Part shown: in pieces, positions 1 to 14,300 of the stretch | How the letters are laid out: every line of letters starts with the position of its first letter | Numbering within the stretch: position 1 is the stretch's first letter | Assembly (NCBI GenBank): GCA_032622095.1 | Contig: CP136065.1 | Span: 116,537,195 to 116,601,194, forward strand | Direction of reading: 5' to 3' | DNA from: Siphonodentalium dalli | Taxonomy: Eukaryota; Mollusca; Scaphopoda; Gadilida; Siphonodentaliidae | DNA length: 64,000 nt | Made by a program: the position numbers and the translations under genes | Notes under the pieces: model-generated | Told to the model about the DNA's origin: nothing | Databases searched by the model: none | What the model saw: only the letters and a program-made list of their open reading frames with translations

Positions 1-865
1 CAGATTGTATGCTCCATTGCAATGTAAATTCAGTTGCATTGCAGTGATTGCTGCAATACTGGAGGTTGGAAATGTTATCAGAACACTGCAACACCACTTC
101 ATAAACTTTGGCAAATGAAAATGTGGCTAAACCAACTCACTTGCTGTCTCACAACAGACTCATAGACCATGCATATACTGCAAGTAAACTGCTGAAATTT
201 AGTTACCAAATATTAGCTGGCCTTACCAACACTGCAATGGACACTGCTGAATCTTGATTTCTGATTGCCTATGGACCTTTCCACAGCTGTCAATCAAATA
301 ATTATTAGCAGATATTTACCAATTAGCGACTGAGGTGGTCGCTTGCTGCATTGAACATTCTTTGTTCACCCTAAGTTTGATATCTGCACATACTTTCAGT
401 GTTAAATTGCCTATCTTTAAACACATTTTTTGTTGTCAAATCATAATGTACTGAAATTTGATCTGAGCATTGATGTTAGAAATTCATCCATGATTATAAC
501 ACTGTTTTTCATTTTGCATGACACCAGTTATAATTTTACACAATTAAACACGAGAAGAAGGTATGCTCTTGAGTGTATTTTTAGCAATAGAAGATGCTGT
601 AAAATAATGAAACTGTTGATAAATTACGTATAAAATAGGACGATTGTGAGATACCTTTTATCACATGATCAAATAAACCCGAAGCAACGCGAAATATTCA
701 TCGAAAACAACAATCATAAACTACAGCGATCGCAAGTTATTTGAAGAACGCCGTGACGTCATCGCACGCGTTGATATTAAACGTGTCTATTACCGATAAT
801 TATGAAACTGCTTTTATGGCCAAATTATGTAATTATATATATATATATGTGATCTAAATACTCAC
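1..865. other. Intron, no recognisable feature
   Basis: Intronic DNA downstream of the last visible CNBD2-like exon. No coding signal was seen. There is a short (AT)n run near 834-848. Confidence 0.5.
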
Positions 866-928
866 AAGACATGTATCGGTGACACTCTCTCCAACCTCTT
901 CATCTCCAAATTTCATGGTGTTTAGGCC
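866..928 (-). CDS. CNBD2-like exon (last visible towards the C terminus)
   Basis: 63 bp, 21 codons, phase 0 on both sides, between TTTTGGTTCCAG and GTGAGTATT. It encodes GLNTMKFGDEEVGESVTDTC. The following exon must lie beyond the left edge; nothing suitable was found in 1-865. Confidence 0.75.
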
Positions 929-3900
929 CTGGAACCAAAAAATAGTGCATGCCATTCAGAGGATATAAGTTTATTAAATGGTAACATATTGGTACATATT
1001 ATTTACAAGATCTAACAGTGAATGATTAGAACAACATTGGGGAGGGCTGGCTGACTTCACATGCTGATTATATTGGAGTGAATGAGTTAGTGTATTGGCA
1101 ATTTGGCATTGACCTTATTCTGCAAATGTTGGCAGATGACTCTAAATTCATGTGTGTCATAATGCCAACCCTAAGCTTAAACTGTCAGTCTTAAAGGCCC
1201 ACTTAATTTTCGAATCCCCAGATCACATTATATGTAACATATTCCATAATATATAACATTTGAAAGAGGAAGCTCAAAAACATTGTATTGTCAACTTATC
1301 CGGTCAAATAAACTGTGAACATGTTGTTTTTGTCAAGGTACTGATGTGTGTTCTGTGCTTAATTTAGATCTGGTCTGTACTGCCAGTCTATTATTCTAAA
1401 TGGAAGGGGAATAACTCTATCTCTTAGTTGTGAAATATGAATGTTGATGCACTCTTTAGCTCAACTTGGAGAGGGGATAATTTCATGTGTTTGTTAATGG
1501 AGCGATTAGGAATGCGGAATGTTGAAATGTCCAAGTAATACTAAATGTCAACATGAAGACTGAGATATTTTAAGTTTGGGATTCAACATGAGAAAAATCC
1601 AAGATGGTATCTGGCGGCCATATTTTTCAACAAAATTCAGAAAAATTTGATGGATTTAGTCATGCAACAAGTGAAAGACTTGACCAAGTCTTCTCGGTCC
1701 ACAACAGCTTGGGATATCGGTTGGTATGATGCTGTTTTTCGACCGAGTCCCGACTCTGGCCCGTTGCTCTTCTATAATGGACGGCGTTATGCCCATAATC
1801 GTGGGCGGGAGTTATATTGCTTGTATGTTTTTCGATTAGATAGAATGGAAGCTTTGCATATATAGAGGGCAGCCTTTCCCCAAGCATGATGATATCAAAC
1901 ATGCATATATAAGAGGTCCATTAAATGTCAAAGCAACGAGATATATAAGCGAACAAAGCCTAGTTTTCCAGAGAATTTCGATTGTCAGAAACTACATTTA
2001 AACAATACATTAAACGATCGTATCATCGCTATACCTTTCTCTATCAACGGTAGATGATATATCATGTTGAAGAAAGATTAATTGCGGACATGCCAGTTGA
2101 TTAATAACATTCAGGGGTTTATGTGAATGCCCGGGCTCCATGTTTGCACGTAGTACGTCTTTTGAATGAATGTCCACTATAGAAGAGCAACGTACGGGCG
2201 GGACTCGGTCCAAAAACTGCATCATCCCAACCGATATCCCAAGCTGTTGTGGACTTGGTCTAGTAAATGACAAGATGGCCACTGGCGGCCATGGCTATGT
2301 CTTTTGGCCGAATGAACTCAATCTGACTCGTTCCCATCTATATGTCAATGTCAACATCCATGACAAATTTCATAATGATCAGACCAACATTAGCCCATGC
2401 TGATGGATTTACATTCTTTAATGCTGAAGACCAAGATGGCCGAATGATGGTAGCCATGTTTTTTGGCTGATTCACCCCAACACATATCATTCCCATCTAC
2501 TTGTCAACGTACATGACAAATTTCATGATGATCAGACGAACGGTATGGCCTGTAGCCCATGCTAATGGATTGAATTTTGAAATCCAAGATGGCCGATGGA
2601 GGCCATTTTATTTGCTGAATGGCCCAAAAATGACTCGTTCCCATCTGCATGTCAACATCAACAGCCTAAATGGCTGATCCCAACTACATGTCAATGTCAA
2701 CAGCCCCCCATTAGAAGGACTTATGATATCCCTTATGATGACTTAATTGAGATAACAGCATACTCACCACGAAACCCTTGGAATAAACACGTTCAACCAT
2801 AATATAGACATACTCGGGACCGCCACCGAGTGATGCTTCTTTGAAATAGTACTCCGAATCTGGGCTGAGAACCTTCTGAAGTGGGGAATCTTCTGGGAGC
2901 ATCTGAAGCGAGAGAGTGGTCCCTATCATTAGGCTGCTGATAGTTCATTATTATGTACCTCAACTTAGAATCCTTTGAATATTTGAGATTTGATTTGATG
3001 TTGATATCGGTCAAATGATTTGAGATAGACACCGAATCGGTCCACTGATTTGGATATTCTTAAATATACATGAATCAGCGATCAGCGCTTTTGTGTTTAA
3101 ATCCTAAACAACAAAATATCCTTAAGTCAAAAACGTGAACACAATATGCCCTAGCTTTCACTAACTCGCAGCCATATATTTGATCCACCAGGCCCGGTCC
3201 GTGATTTTTGAGCTACAAAGTTCTGCAGTAGCATTTCCATGTATGGAAGACATGAATATTCAATAGCTCCATACAAGGAAATGCTACGTACTCCAGAACT
3301 TTGAGTAGCACTAAAACCAAGGAGCTGGGGCTGGATGAATCTCTGAAACCACGGAACGGGGCTGAATGTATCCAATATGGGAGCGACTCGACCAGTAATC
3401 TTGCTTATTGTGCCAACATAGAGAAAGACGTGTGACTTTCAGAAAAAAGTTATGCAAAATTCCTTGCTTCCTTGGGAACATTCCCTTCATCTTGACTTCA
3501 CATCTGGGTAAATGACCCGGTATCCTCACACACCAGTAATACCTCATAGTATAGTTATTGATATTCAATTATTATTGTATGCATCCATCATGCCAAACCT
3601 ATCCTAGCTGTTTAAAATACTGTTTATATTTGTTGTTATACTTATTCTGTATTGTGCGGAGTGGAAGTCCATCTAAGTTTCAAGAACTTGTCCTCCAATC
3701 CCCCAGTCTCTGTATATTAATATACTACTAAAATATGTTTAAAAGAAATGACCCGGTAACTAATTTGCTTACCTCACGGATTTTATTGTAGTACTTCTCC
3801 ATACTCTCATACAGTTCTCTGCTGACATAGCTCACTTCTTGTCTTTTTCGGCCAGTATTTACACGAGAACCTATATGAAAATTGACTATACAGTGAGAAT

Positions 3901-5596
3901 CAGAACATTGAATAATGTGTCTATTGTGGATCCTCATCACAGAGGTTGGTTCAGTATGCCCCAGCAGCTCAGTCAGTAAGATACATTGGTCATCTAGTCA
4001 TGTCGTGATTAATCATTGTTAAAATTATCCCGACACAGGTGTACATATATCCGGGATTGTACATCTTGCAGAGTTTCTTGGTAGCTTACTGGATATTCAT
4101 GGTGCTTAAATATAATATAAATATAAGTTGATGTTTGCACTAATTATATTTTATCTCTCTCTTTCGATAGTGATCCTAATGTCATGGTACAGTAATGCTC
4201 TAAATATTCAACTCCTTAATCACAGCAGAATTATGGGTAATTTTTCAGGATTTAGTCGGAAATATGGCTTGTTGCCATTCATTGGAAAGCTCTCACTGAG
4301 AGCTTTCTGATGAATGGCAACAAGCCATATTTCCGACTAAATCCTGAAAAATTACCCATAATTCTGCTGTGGTTAAGGAGTCAATTATTTAGGACATTAC
4401 TGTATATTATGATTTAAATAAGTGCACCAAAGGCGAATATAGCACTGATAGAAGAATAGGGGGCTCGTTAGAGTCACATCTAAAAATAGAATCTTTGGGG
4501 TCTAAAATTGTTTGTACTAAAATATTCCCAAAATATCAAAACCCAAAAAAAAAAATTTCAAAACTTCAAAAATTTATTTTTTCCAAAAAATTTAAAAACT
4601 TCCAAAAAAATTTCAAAACCCTAAAATTTCCAAACTTCCAAATTATCAAAACCCTCAAAATTATTTCTCTAAAAAAAGTTTAAATAAAAAATTTATAACG
4701 AGTTTATCGGTTTCTGATAATCTCGATATTAAAAAATATCGAATGTTAAATTATTTGCGCGTAATATCTTTCGTTATTTTTTTGTTCAAATATTTTTCAT
4801 GAATTTATTAATCGATGTTTAGAAATAGCTTTATTGGACATTGTGACCAACGGTATGAATGCATACATTCCAGTGTTTAACGGACGCAGTTCATATAATT
4901 GTCATACCTGAAAATAGACACCATTACTTTTTACATAAATAATAAAGAGCGTTTATTCTTTACTTATCTCTATATGAAGTTATTGAGTATATGACAGGCG
5001 TGTGTATTTTCGTCAATTATTGGAAGTATTCAAATGTACTATGTTGAATCCCTAACGGTCGAAAATTGTAATGTGAAATTAGAACCCTCCAGAATGAATT
5101 GTCATATTGAATGAATGATGATTTAATCTCAGCCATTTTTACATGGAACATGAGCGATGTACACTCAATCACACACGCCACATTGGTGTTAACAATGTGT
5201 CTTTCACACCTTTGCTTTACCAAATGAATTATATTATTTCCCCGGTCACAGCTATATGGTATTCAGAAAACAAATCGATTTAATGTCTGAACAAAACGAG
5301 TTAGTATCAATTAAGGTTGATAAACTGTGTCATTCACGCGATAATTAGTTATCCATAAAACATGCATACATATTAAGTCAGGTCGTGAGACACTCAATTA
5401 TACAAATTGCTTTGATCACATTGTTATAACAACATTACGTAATAACCCCTTATCACTCCAGTCACACTTACGACCATTTTGTATGCCGAAAACTACAGGT
5501 AGCACCGATGATGTAACATTATATCACTGCTATTGTACCAATGATAAATTCAGACATGTTCCATGTTTAGAAAATACATAATGTGCAAGTTAAGCC

Positions 5597-5647
<51 letters not shown>

Positions 5648-7945
5648 GTCTGTGACCAAGCGACATAACATCCTGCTTTCATGATCCAATGGCCAATGTC
5701 CATGAAGATTTTATTTCCGATGCAAGTCATATTTCCGACTAACTCCTGAAAAGTTACCTATAATTCTGCTGTGGTTAAGCAGTCCATTATTTAGGGCATA
5801 CCTGTATGTAGGCCTACCAGTGGATGAATAGTCTGCCGGAGAAGTACTGTGTAGACAGGTCTTGTCGGTAAGAGAGTCAGCCGAGAAATGAAGGCTCGGC
5901 TATTAAAACATAGTAATGCGATAGCGAACATCAAACGAGTCTGCGCACGCATATCTGTCAAAGGATACAATGGCAGTCATTGGTCAATTTATCCCCGGTG
6001 TCAGCTCAGTACAATAGCAGTCATTGGTCAATTTATCCCCGGTGTCAGCTCAGTACACAATCGACACGAAGCCGGAGGTCATAATTACTCTTACGAATGA
6101 AGAGCGTTGAACATATACGAAATTATTACACGAATGAACTGAAATTTATATTTCACATCTTACCAACAACAGATACAGACATGGTCATAGTGTTATATTA
6201 TCTTACATGTACCCATGCTATGACATACTTAAAGGGGGATAATGCACACACGGAGTGTGGAATGTTAAAGTGACACGAGGTAAGGGACGTTATGTAATAT
6301 TGGTGTGTGAATATTAAAGGAGCATTCTCGCTATACAAACCCCCCTCCCCACTTATAGATATATAACGAAGACGAGAATAACATGTTGATGAAGTTTATT
6401 GAAATTTAATCATTGTCTGAATCTTCGACCGTTAGATTTACTGCTAAGAGTTTCTTGAATTTTCTCATCGCTTCATCTGCAGCCCATTCATTATTATATC
6501 CGCGTTTGGTCAGTTTGACCATTTTCTTCATGATCGTGTTATGTATGGGTGATGTTTTCAATCGATACTGGTATTCTATTAATCGTCTATAACTTTTGAG
6601 AAACAGAACAAACTCTGTGTCGATGGTATCCTCTTTTCCCGACATGCTCTCATCTCCCGAAATGCTCTCTTCTTCTTTCACATCATTGGTGACGCGTTTC
6701 ATCATACTTTTGAATGTGTCCATCTCGTTGACACATCGCGCAGCTTTCTTAAGACCGAATACCGTTCTACTACCGACGACATTACCATCTTTTGAATCTG
6801 ATAGCGTTCCTCGTTCATCTTCATCTGTATCTTCTCCGAAGAGAGTTGTTTTTGTCTCGGACATAGCTCCGTATTCATCCGGGTCCTCAGTTAATTTTCG
6901 TTTTAACTTATTTTCTTGACACCAGTTTTTTACGTGTCTCTGAACATCATAATGATCTGCGAACAAAAGCCCGCATTCATTACAAGGGTACGACATGTCT
7001 TCTCGAATGTCTATACGTTTCTTCTTATTAATTTCATCGAGCTCACCAGGTGGCCGTATGTCGTTAGTATAGTCATTATGTTGACCCTGGGGCACAATAT
7101 ACTTATATGTTATGCCCTTCTGTTGACCAGGGAGTTCTCTGTCATCGTATTTCCTCGCATTCTGTTGACCCTGGGTCTCAGTGTCTTTTGTATGTTTTTT
7201 CATCCCATTCTGTTCATCTGGGTGTTCTCTGTCTTTTTGGAGATTATATTTCATGCCATTCCATTCACCCCTATGTTGGTTCGTGTCCTCTTTTAGTACA
7301 TTCTGTCGTAGACGTAATGTGTCCGGTGTTGCGGCTTTTAAATCCACCAGTAGGTAACCGTACGGTTCACTCGTCGCTTCCGAAAACTCTCGAACCATAC
7401 GCTGAGGACATTCAGGATACATCTGTCTTGATAATGTTGAAATTAATCCCTTGTCGATTGGGTTATTGAACAATACCAAATATTGACAATTTCGTCGTTG
7501 CGTTGGATCTTTGTTGTAGTAGAAATTCTGGTTCAAACTTATCAAAGATAAGTTCAAATGGTGACTTCCTTCGGAATGCAAATCATTAACTCTCTGGTCT
7601 TTTGATGAAGTTTGCATCAAGTCATCGAGTATAACTAGATTTTTATACCGGGGGTTGATAAGCGAATCCAAGTTTGCTGGTATTCCTCGTATAAAGTTGA
7701 CCTGAGGGGTGACGGTATACTTTAATTCGTCATATAGGGGCTGCCAATATTTATAAAACCATATTATTCTGTCAGGTGCGGGTGATATTTTTGAGGCAGA
7801 CTTTTGTAGTAAGGTTTTCACGAAGTATGTCTTACCACAAGATGTCGGTCCACTTACACATGCCGTGAATGGATGCTTGAAAATAAAATCTTCATGGACA
7901 TTGGCCATTGGATCATCAAAGCAGGATGTTATGTCGCTTGGTGGC

Positions 7946-8011
<66 letters not shown>

Positions 8012-8929
8012 GGCTGATGATAATGTTGTTGTTGTTGTTGTTCTGAAGGCGTGTGTTTAACTTTGATATGACGCTTCAAACTATCTTGCCAAGCATAGAC
8101 ACTTAAGCACTCTTCACATTGATACTTCATTTAACTAGTTCAGGCTGTCGTTCACAACGTCTCTTAGTGTTGTTTGTACTGGATACAAATTTATCACATT
8201 AGCTACAATACAACCTACCTATCCAAATGTCAATGCAATTATGAGTGATTTCAATATGAACACTCTATTATATAGATATGTGTAACCTGGTGACTGACAT
8301 GATGATACAGTTATGCACTAAATAATGGACTGCTTAACCACAGCAGAATTATAGGTAACTTTTCAGGAGTTAGTCGGAAATATGGCTTGTTGCCATTCAT
8401 CGGAAAGCTCTCGCCGCCGGCGGATGTTGTTGGCGGCGGCATTGCGGTATTTTACTGCAACAAGCCATATTTCGGTGCCGCTGCAGTAAAATACCGCAAT
8501 GCCGCCGCCAACAACATCCGCCGGCGGCGAGAGCTTTCCGATGAATGGCAACAAGCCATATTTCCGACTAACTCCTGAAAAGTTACCTATAATTCTGCTG
8601 TGGTTAAGCAGTCCATTATTTAGTGCATAACTGTATCATCATGTCAGTCACCAGGTTACACATATCTATATAATAGAGTGTTCATATTGAAATCACTCAT
8701 AATTGCATTGACATTTGGATAGGTAGGTTGTATTGTAGCTAATGTGATAAATTTGTATCCAGTACAAACAACACTAAGAGACGTTGTGAACGACAGCCTG
8801 AACTAGTTAAATGAAGTATCAATGTGAAGAGTGCTTAAGTGTCTATGCTTGGCAAGATAGTTTGAAGCGTCATATCAAAGTTAAACACACGCCTTCAGAA
8901 CAACAACAACAACAACATTATCATCAGCC

Positions 8930-8992
<63 letters not shown>

Positions 8993-11288
8993 GCCACCAA
9001 GCGACATAACATCCTGCTTTGATGATCCAATGGCCAATGTCCATGAAGATTTTATTTTCAAGCATCCATTCACGGCATGTGTAAGTGGACCGACATCTTG
9101 TGGTAAGACATACTTCGTGAAAACCTTACTACAAAAGTCTGCCTCAAAAATATCACCCGCACCTGACAGAATAATATGGTTTTATAAATATTGGCAGCCC
9201 CTATATGACGAATTAAAGTATACCGTCACCCCTCAGGTCAACTTTATACGAGGAATACCAGCAAACTTGGATTCGCTTATCAACCCCCGGTATAAAAATC
9301 TAGTTATACTCGATGACTTGATGCAAACTTCATCAAAAGACCAGAGAGTTAATGATTTGCATTCCGAAGGAAGTCACCATTTGAACTTATCTTTGATAAG
9401 TTTGAACCAGAATTTCTACTACAACAAAGATCCAACGCAACGACGAAATTGTCAATATTTGGTATTGTTCAATAACCCAATCGACAAGGGATTAATTTCA
9501 ACATTATCAAGACAGATGTATCCTGAATGTCCTCAGCGTATGGTTCGAGAGTTTTCGGAAGCGACGAGTGAACCGTACGGTTACCTACTGGTGGATTTAA
9601 AAGCCGCAACACCGGACACATTACGTCTACGACAGAATGTACTAAAAGAGGACACGAACCAACATAGGGGTGAATGGAATGGCATGAAATATAATCTCCA
9701 AAAAGACAGAGAACACCCAGATGAACAGAATGGGATGAAAAAACATACAAAAGACACTGAGACCCAGGGTCAACAGAATGCGAGGAAATACGATGACAGA
9801 GAACTCCCTGGTCAACAGAAGGGCATAACATATAAGTATATTGTGCCCCAGGGTCAACATAATGACTATACTAACGACATACGGCCACCTGGTGAGCTCG
9901 ATGAAATTAATAAGAAGAAACGTATAGACATTCGAGAAGACATGTCGTACCCTTGTAATGAATGCGGGCTTTTGTTCGCAGATCATTATGATGTTCAGAG
10001 ACACGTAAAAAACTGGTGTCAAGAAAATAAGTTAAAACGAAAATTAACTGAGGACCCGGATGAACACGGAGCTATGTCCGAGACAAAAACAACTCTCTTC
10101 GGAGAAGATACAGATGAAGATGAACGAGGAACGCTATCAGATTCAAAAGATGGTAATGTCGTCGGTAGTATAGAACGGTATTCGGTCTTAAGAAAGCTGC
10201 GCGATGTGTCAACGAGATGGACACATTCAAAAGTATGATGAAACGCGTCACCAATGATGTGAAAGAAGAAGAGAGCATTTCGGGAGATGAGAGCATGTCG
10301 GGAAAAGAGGATACCATCGACACAGAGTTTGTTCTGTTTCTCAAAAGTTATAGACGATTAATAGAATACCAGTATCGATTGAAAACATCACCCATACATA
10401 ACACGATCATGAAGAAAATGGTCAAACTGACCAAACGCGGATATAATAATGAATGGGCTGCAGATGAAGCGATGAGAAAATTCAAGAAACTCTTAGCAGT
10501 AAATCTAACGGTCGAAGATTCAGACAATGATTAAATTTCAATAAACTTCATCAACATGTTATTCTCGTCTTCGTTATATATCTATAAGTGGGGAGGGGGG
10601 TTTGTATAGCGAGAATGCTCCTTTAATATTCACACACCAATATTACATAACGTCCCTTACCTCGTGTCACTTTAACATTCCACACTCCGTGTGTGCATTA
10701 TCCCCCTTTAAGTATGTCATAGCATGGGTACATGTAAGATAATATAACACTATGACCATGTCTGTATCTGTTGTTGGTAAGATGTGAAATATAAATTTCA
10801 GTTCATTCGTGTAATAATTTCGTATATGTTCAACGCTCTTCATTCGTAAGAGTAATTATGACCTCCGGCTTCGTGTCGATTGTGTACTGAGCTGACACCG
10901 GGGATAAATTGACCAATGACTGCTATTGTACTGAGCTGACACCGGGGATAAATTGACCAATGACTGCCATTGTATCCTTTGACAGATATGCGTGCGCAGA
11001 CTCGTTTGATGTTCGCTATCGCATTACTATGTTTTAATAGCCGAGCCTTCATTTCTCGGCTGACTCTCTTACCGACAAGACCTGTCTACACAGTACTTCT
11101 CCGGCAGACTATTCATCCACTGGTAGGCCTACATACAGGTATGCCCTAAATAATGGACTGCTTAACCACAGCAGAATTATAGGTAACTTTTCAGGAGTTA
11201 GTCGGAAATATGACTTGCATCGGAAATAAAATCTTCATGGACATTGGCCATTGGATCATGAAAGCAGGATGTTATGTCGCTTGGTGAC

Positions 11289-11342
<54 letters not shown>

Positions 11343-14300
11343 GGCTTAACTTGCACATTATGTATTTTCTAAACATGGAACATGTCTGAATTTATCATTG
11401 GTACAATAGCAGTGATATAATGTTACATCATCGGTGCTACCTGTAGTTTTCGGCATACAAAATGGTCGTAAGTGTGACTGGAGTGATAAGGGGTTATTAC
11501 GTAATGTTGTTATAACAATGTGATCAAAGCAATTTGTATAATTGAGTGTCTCACGACCTGACTTAATATGTATGCATGTTTTATGGATAACTAATTATCG
11601 CGTGAATGACACAGTTTATCAACCTTAATTGATACTAACTCGTTTTGTTCAGACATTAAATCGATTTGTTTTCTGAATACCATATAGCTGTGACCGGGGG
11701 AAATAATATAATTCATTTGGTAAAGCAAAGGTGTGAAAGACACATTGTTAACACCAATGTGGCGTGTGTGATTGAGTGTACATCGCTCATGTTCCATGTA
11801 AAAATGGCTGAGATTAAATCATCATTCATTCAATATGACAATTCATTCTGGAGGGTTCTAATTTCACATTACAATTTTCGACCGTTAGGGATTCAACATA
11901 GTACATTTGAATACTTCCAATAATTGACGAAAATACACACGCCTGTCATATACTCAATAACTTCATATAGAGATAAGTAAAGAATAAACGCTCTTTATTA
12001 TTTATGTAAAAAGTAATGGTGTCTATTTTCAGGTATGACAATTATATGAACTGCGTCCGTTAAACACTGGAATGTATGCATTCATACCGTTGGTCACAAT
12101 GTCCAATAAAGCTATTTCTAAACATCGATTAATAAATTCATGAAAAATATTTGAACAAAAAAATAACGAAAGATATTACGCGCAAATAATTTAACATTCG
12201 ATATTTTTTAATATCGAGATTATCAGAAACCGATAAACTCGTTATAAATTTTTTATTTAAACTTTTTTTAGAGAAATAATTTTGAGGGTTTTGATAATTT
12301 GGAAGTTTGGAAATTTTAGGGTTTTGAAATTTTTTTGGAAGTTTTTAAATTTTTTGGAAAAAAATAAATTTTTGAAGTTTTGAAATTTTTTTTTTTTGGG
12401 TTTTGATATTTTGGGAATATTTTAGTACAAACAATTTTAGACCCCAAAGATTCTATTTTTAGATGTGACTCTAACGAGCCCCCTATTCTTCTACTGATAC
12501 AAATCATCATCAATTAAAAATCATTTATAGCAACCAGAGACATTGTTTCTATGAAGTAGAGAATATTGATACACCAACCAACCAACTAAGAATGTTACAA
12601 GTGGGATTTTCACATCAGAATACTGCATGGTCTGATATTTAAATCCATGTTTTGTTTAGAGGGAAAAGCCCTATAAATTGTTCAAATGTGGAGATATTTA
12701 GACATTATGAAGCATTTAATCATCGCCTTTGGTCTAGGTCTGTTATCATAAAACAAATAATAGGAGTCAACAATATTCTCATGAAAAAAAATCCAAACTT
12801 GGAATATCTCCTACACAGTTGAGATGACATTTATGGTCAAAGATGGCCTATCTCTTCCTAAATATGTTAGATATTGTTTCCGGGGTATATAATAATAAAT
12901 ATGAGTTGAAGTCAACTGTCCGGAAACACCTAATATTGATTTTATATCAATATTTTCTTATATTTAAAGATGAGTCAAGGAACCTACCTATCAAAGCTCT
13001 GAGTTATTAGATATCGATTTTTGAAATCTATTATTTTTCACAATCGAGAATAATTAGTGGCCCAGTAAACAGTTGACAAGTCAACTGTCTCAGACCAAAT
13101 TGCAGATGAAGATGGATAACTCTAAAATCAAGAGTCTATTTGTTGACAATAAGGCCAAATTTCATCGAACACAATATTGACAAATAACATGTTTCGAGCA
13201 ATTTTATACTATAGTTGACAGTGGTTATCATTATTTTTGGGCAATTAATCGATTCTGATGACTGAAGTGGCATTTCTATAAGTGTTGTTGTTGGAATCTG
13301 ATTATATGGGGACCATCGAATCAGATTGAGTACCTTTAATGTGATATTGAGTTGGGACAATATTTTGTTAATATTTTCAGGTTTTCAGAGTTATCCCGCA
13401 TGCTAGACTCCGAAAGGTCGCAGGCCGTAAAATGTCCCAAATTGATTGTATGTTTATTATGCCATAAATGTCGAAATAAAATCACTATTAATTGATAGAA
13501 GTGCTTTTCAGACAGGGCGGTTGATTTATATCTCTTATTTCATACCCTGGAAACTATATAAAACTTGTTATAGGAAGAGATAGACCATCTTTAACTGTCA
13601 ATATTCTATAATGCTGTTTACATCGCAGGATTTTCATCCACCAAAATTAAACGTTCAAAGCCAACTTTACATCAATGTCAATATCCACCAAACTTCATTC
13701 ACACTAATTTCACAGACCTCAAATAGCAACTTCAAAGATCTCGCCTTGTGGGAACTAGAATGTTTGGTCACATATAACAATGTTAATATGTCAGTTCCCA
13801 ATTACTTGAAACTGGTTGTTATAAATAGAAATAGCTTTTATAGACCCAACTGCTATTCACTACATACAGTAATGTCCTGAGAGCTTTCCGATGAATGGCA
13901 GCAAGCCATATTTCTGACTAAATCCTGAAAAATTACCCATAATTCTGATGTGGTTAAGGAGTCGATTAATTAGGGCATTACTGTACTTACTATGTTTCTC
14001 TATTCCCATACTTGGATAGATGACATCGCATAGCGGATGTGATTGTGGTCTTGCATATCTGGTCGATCGTGGTCTCACAGCTTTCAACTTCTTCATAACA
14101 TCGACTGTACCCTATCAAATATTCACTAAGAATTATAGACAACCATAATTATATCTATATGACCTTATGATACCACAGTCCAATCATTTTTTGTAGTGTT
14201 TTGAGCCAAGGCCCATTGCCATGTCCATTGGATTTGCAATGTAAACATAGCATATGCGTGAAGTATTAAATTTATTTATTCCTAGATTGGTGATGGGTTA

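Larger units (their letters stand above)
4450..12492. mobile_element. 8.0-kb palindromic Polinton/Maverick-like element
   Basis: Left arm 4450-8459 and right arm 8482-12492 are inverted copies: positions x and y pair with x + y close to 16,941 throughout. They are separated by a 22-nt loop. The termini are AGAAGAATAGGGGGCTCGTT and its complement. The bases directly outside are ACTGAT on both sides (4444-4449 and 12493-12498), an exact 6-bp target duplication. Six-bp duplications, AG ends and an A32-like packaging ATPase are Polinton hallmarks. No PolB, integrase, protease or capsid gene is visible, so this is a derivative. The arms differ at only a few places seen: one CAA codon, a 2-bp TA insertion, single substitutions and run-length changes. 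Outer flanks are unrelated CNBD2 intron sequence. Confidence 0.9.

Noticed and set aside
132-185. Possible CNBD2-like exon ending at GTGAGTTGG
   Set aside because: The reading frame required by the preceding phase-0 junction meets a stop.
4495-4683. 62-codon ORF rich in Lys and Phe
   Set aside because: Generated by an A-rich low-complexity tract.
6596-7469. ORFs antisense to the ATPase gene, mirrored at 9469-10344
   Set aside because: Shadows of the ATPase coding sequence; they lack domain features.
4450-12492. Palindrome as a sequencing or assembly foldback artefact
   Set aside because: The arms differ by indels and substitutions, outer flanks are different unique sequences containing phase-compatible exons, and an exact TSD brackets the whole. 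Raw reads would still be the final test.
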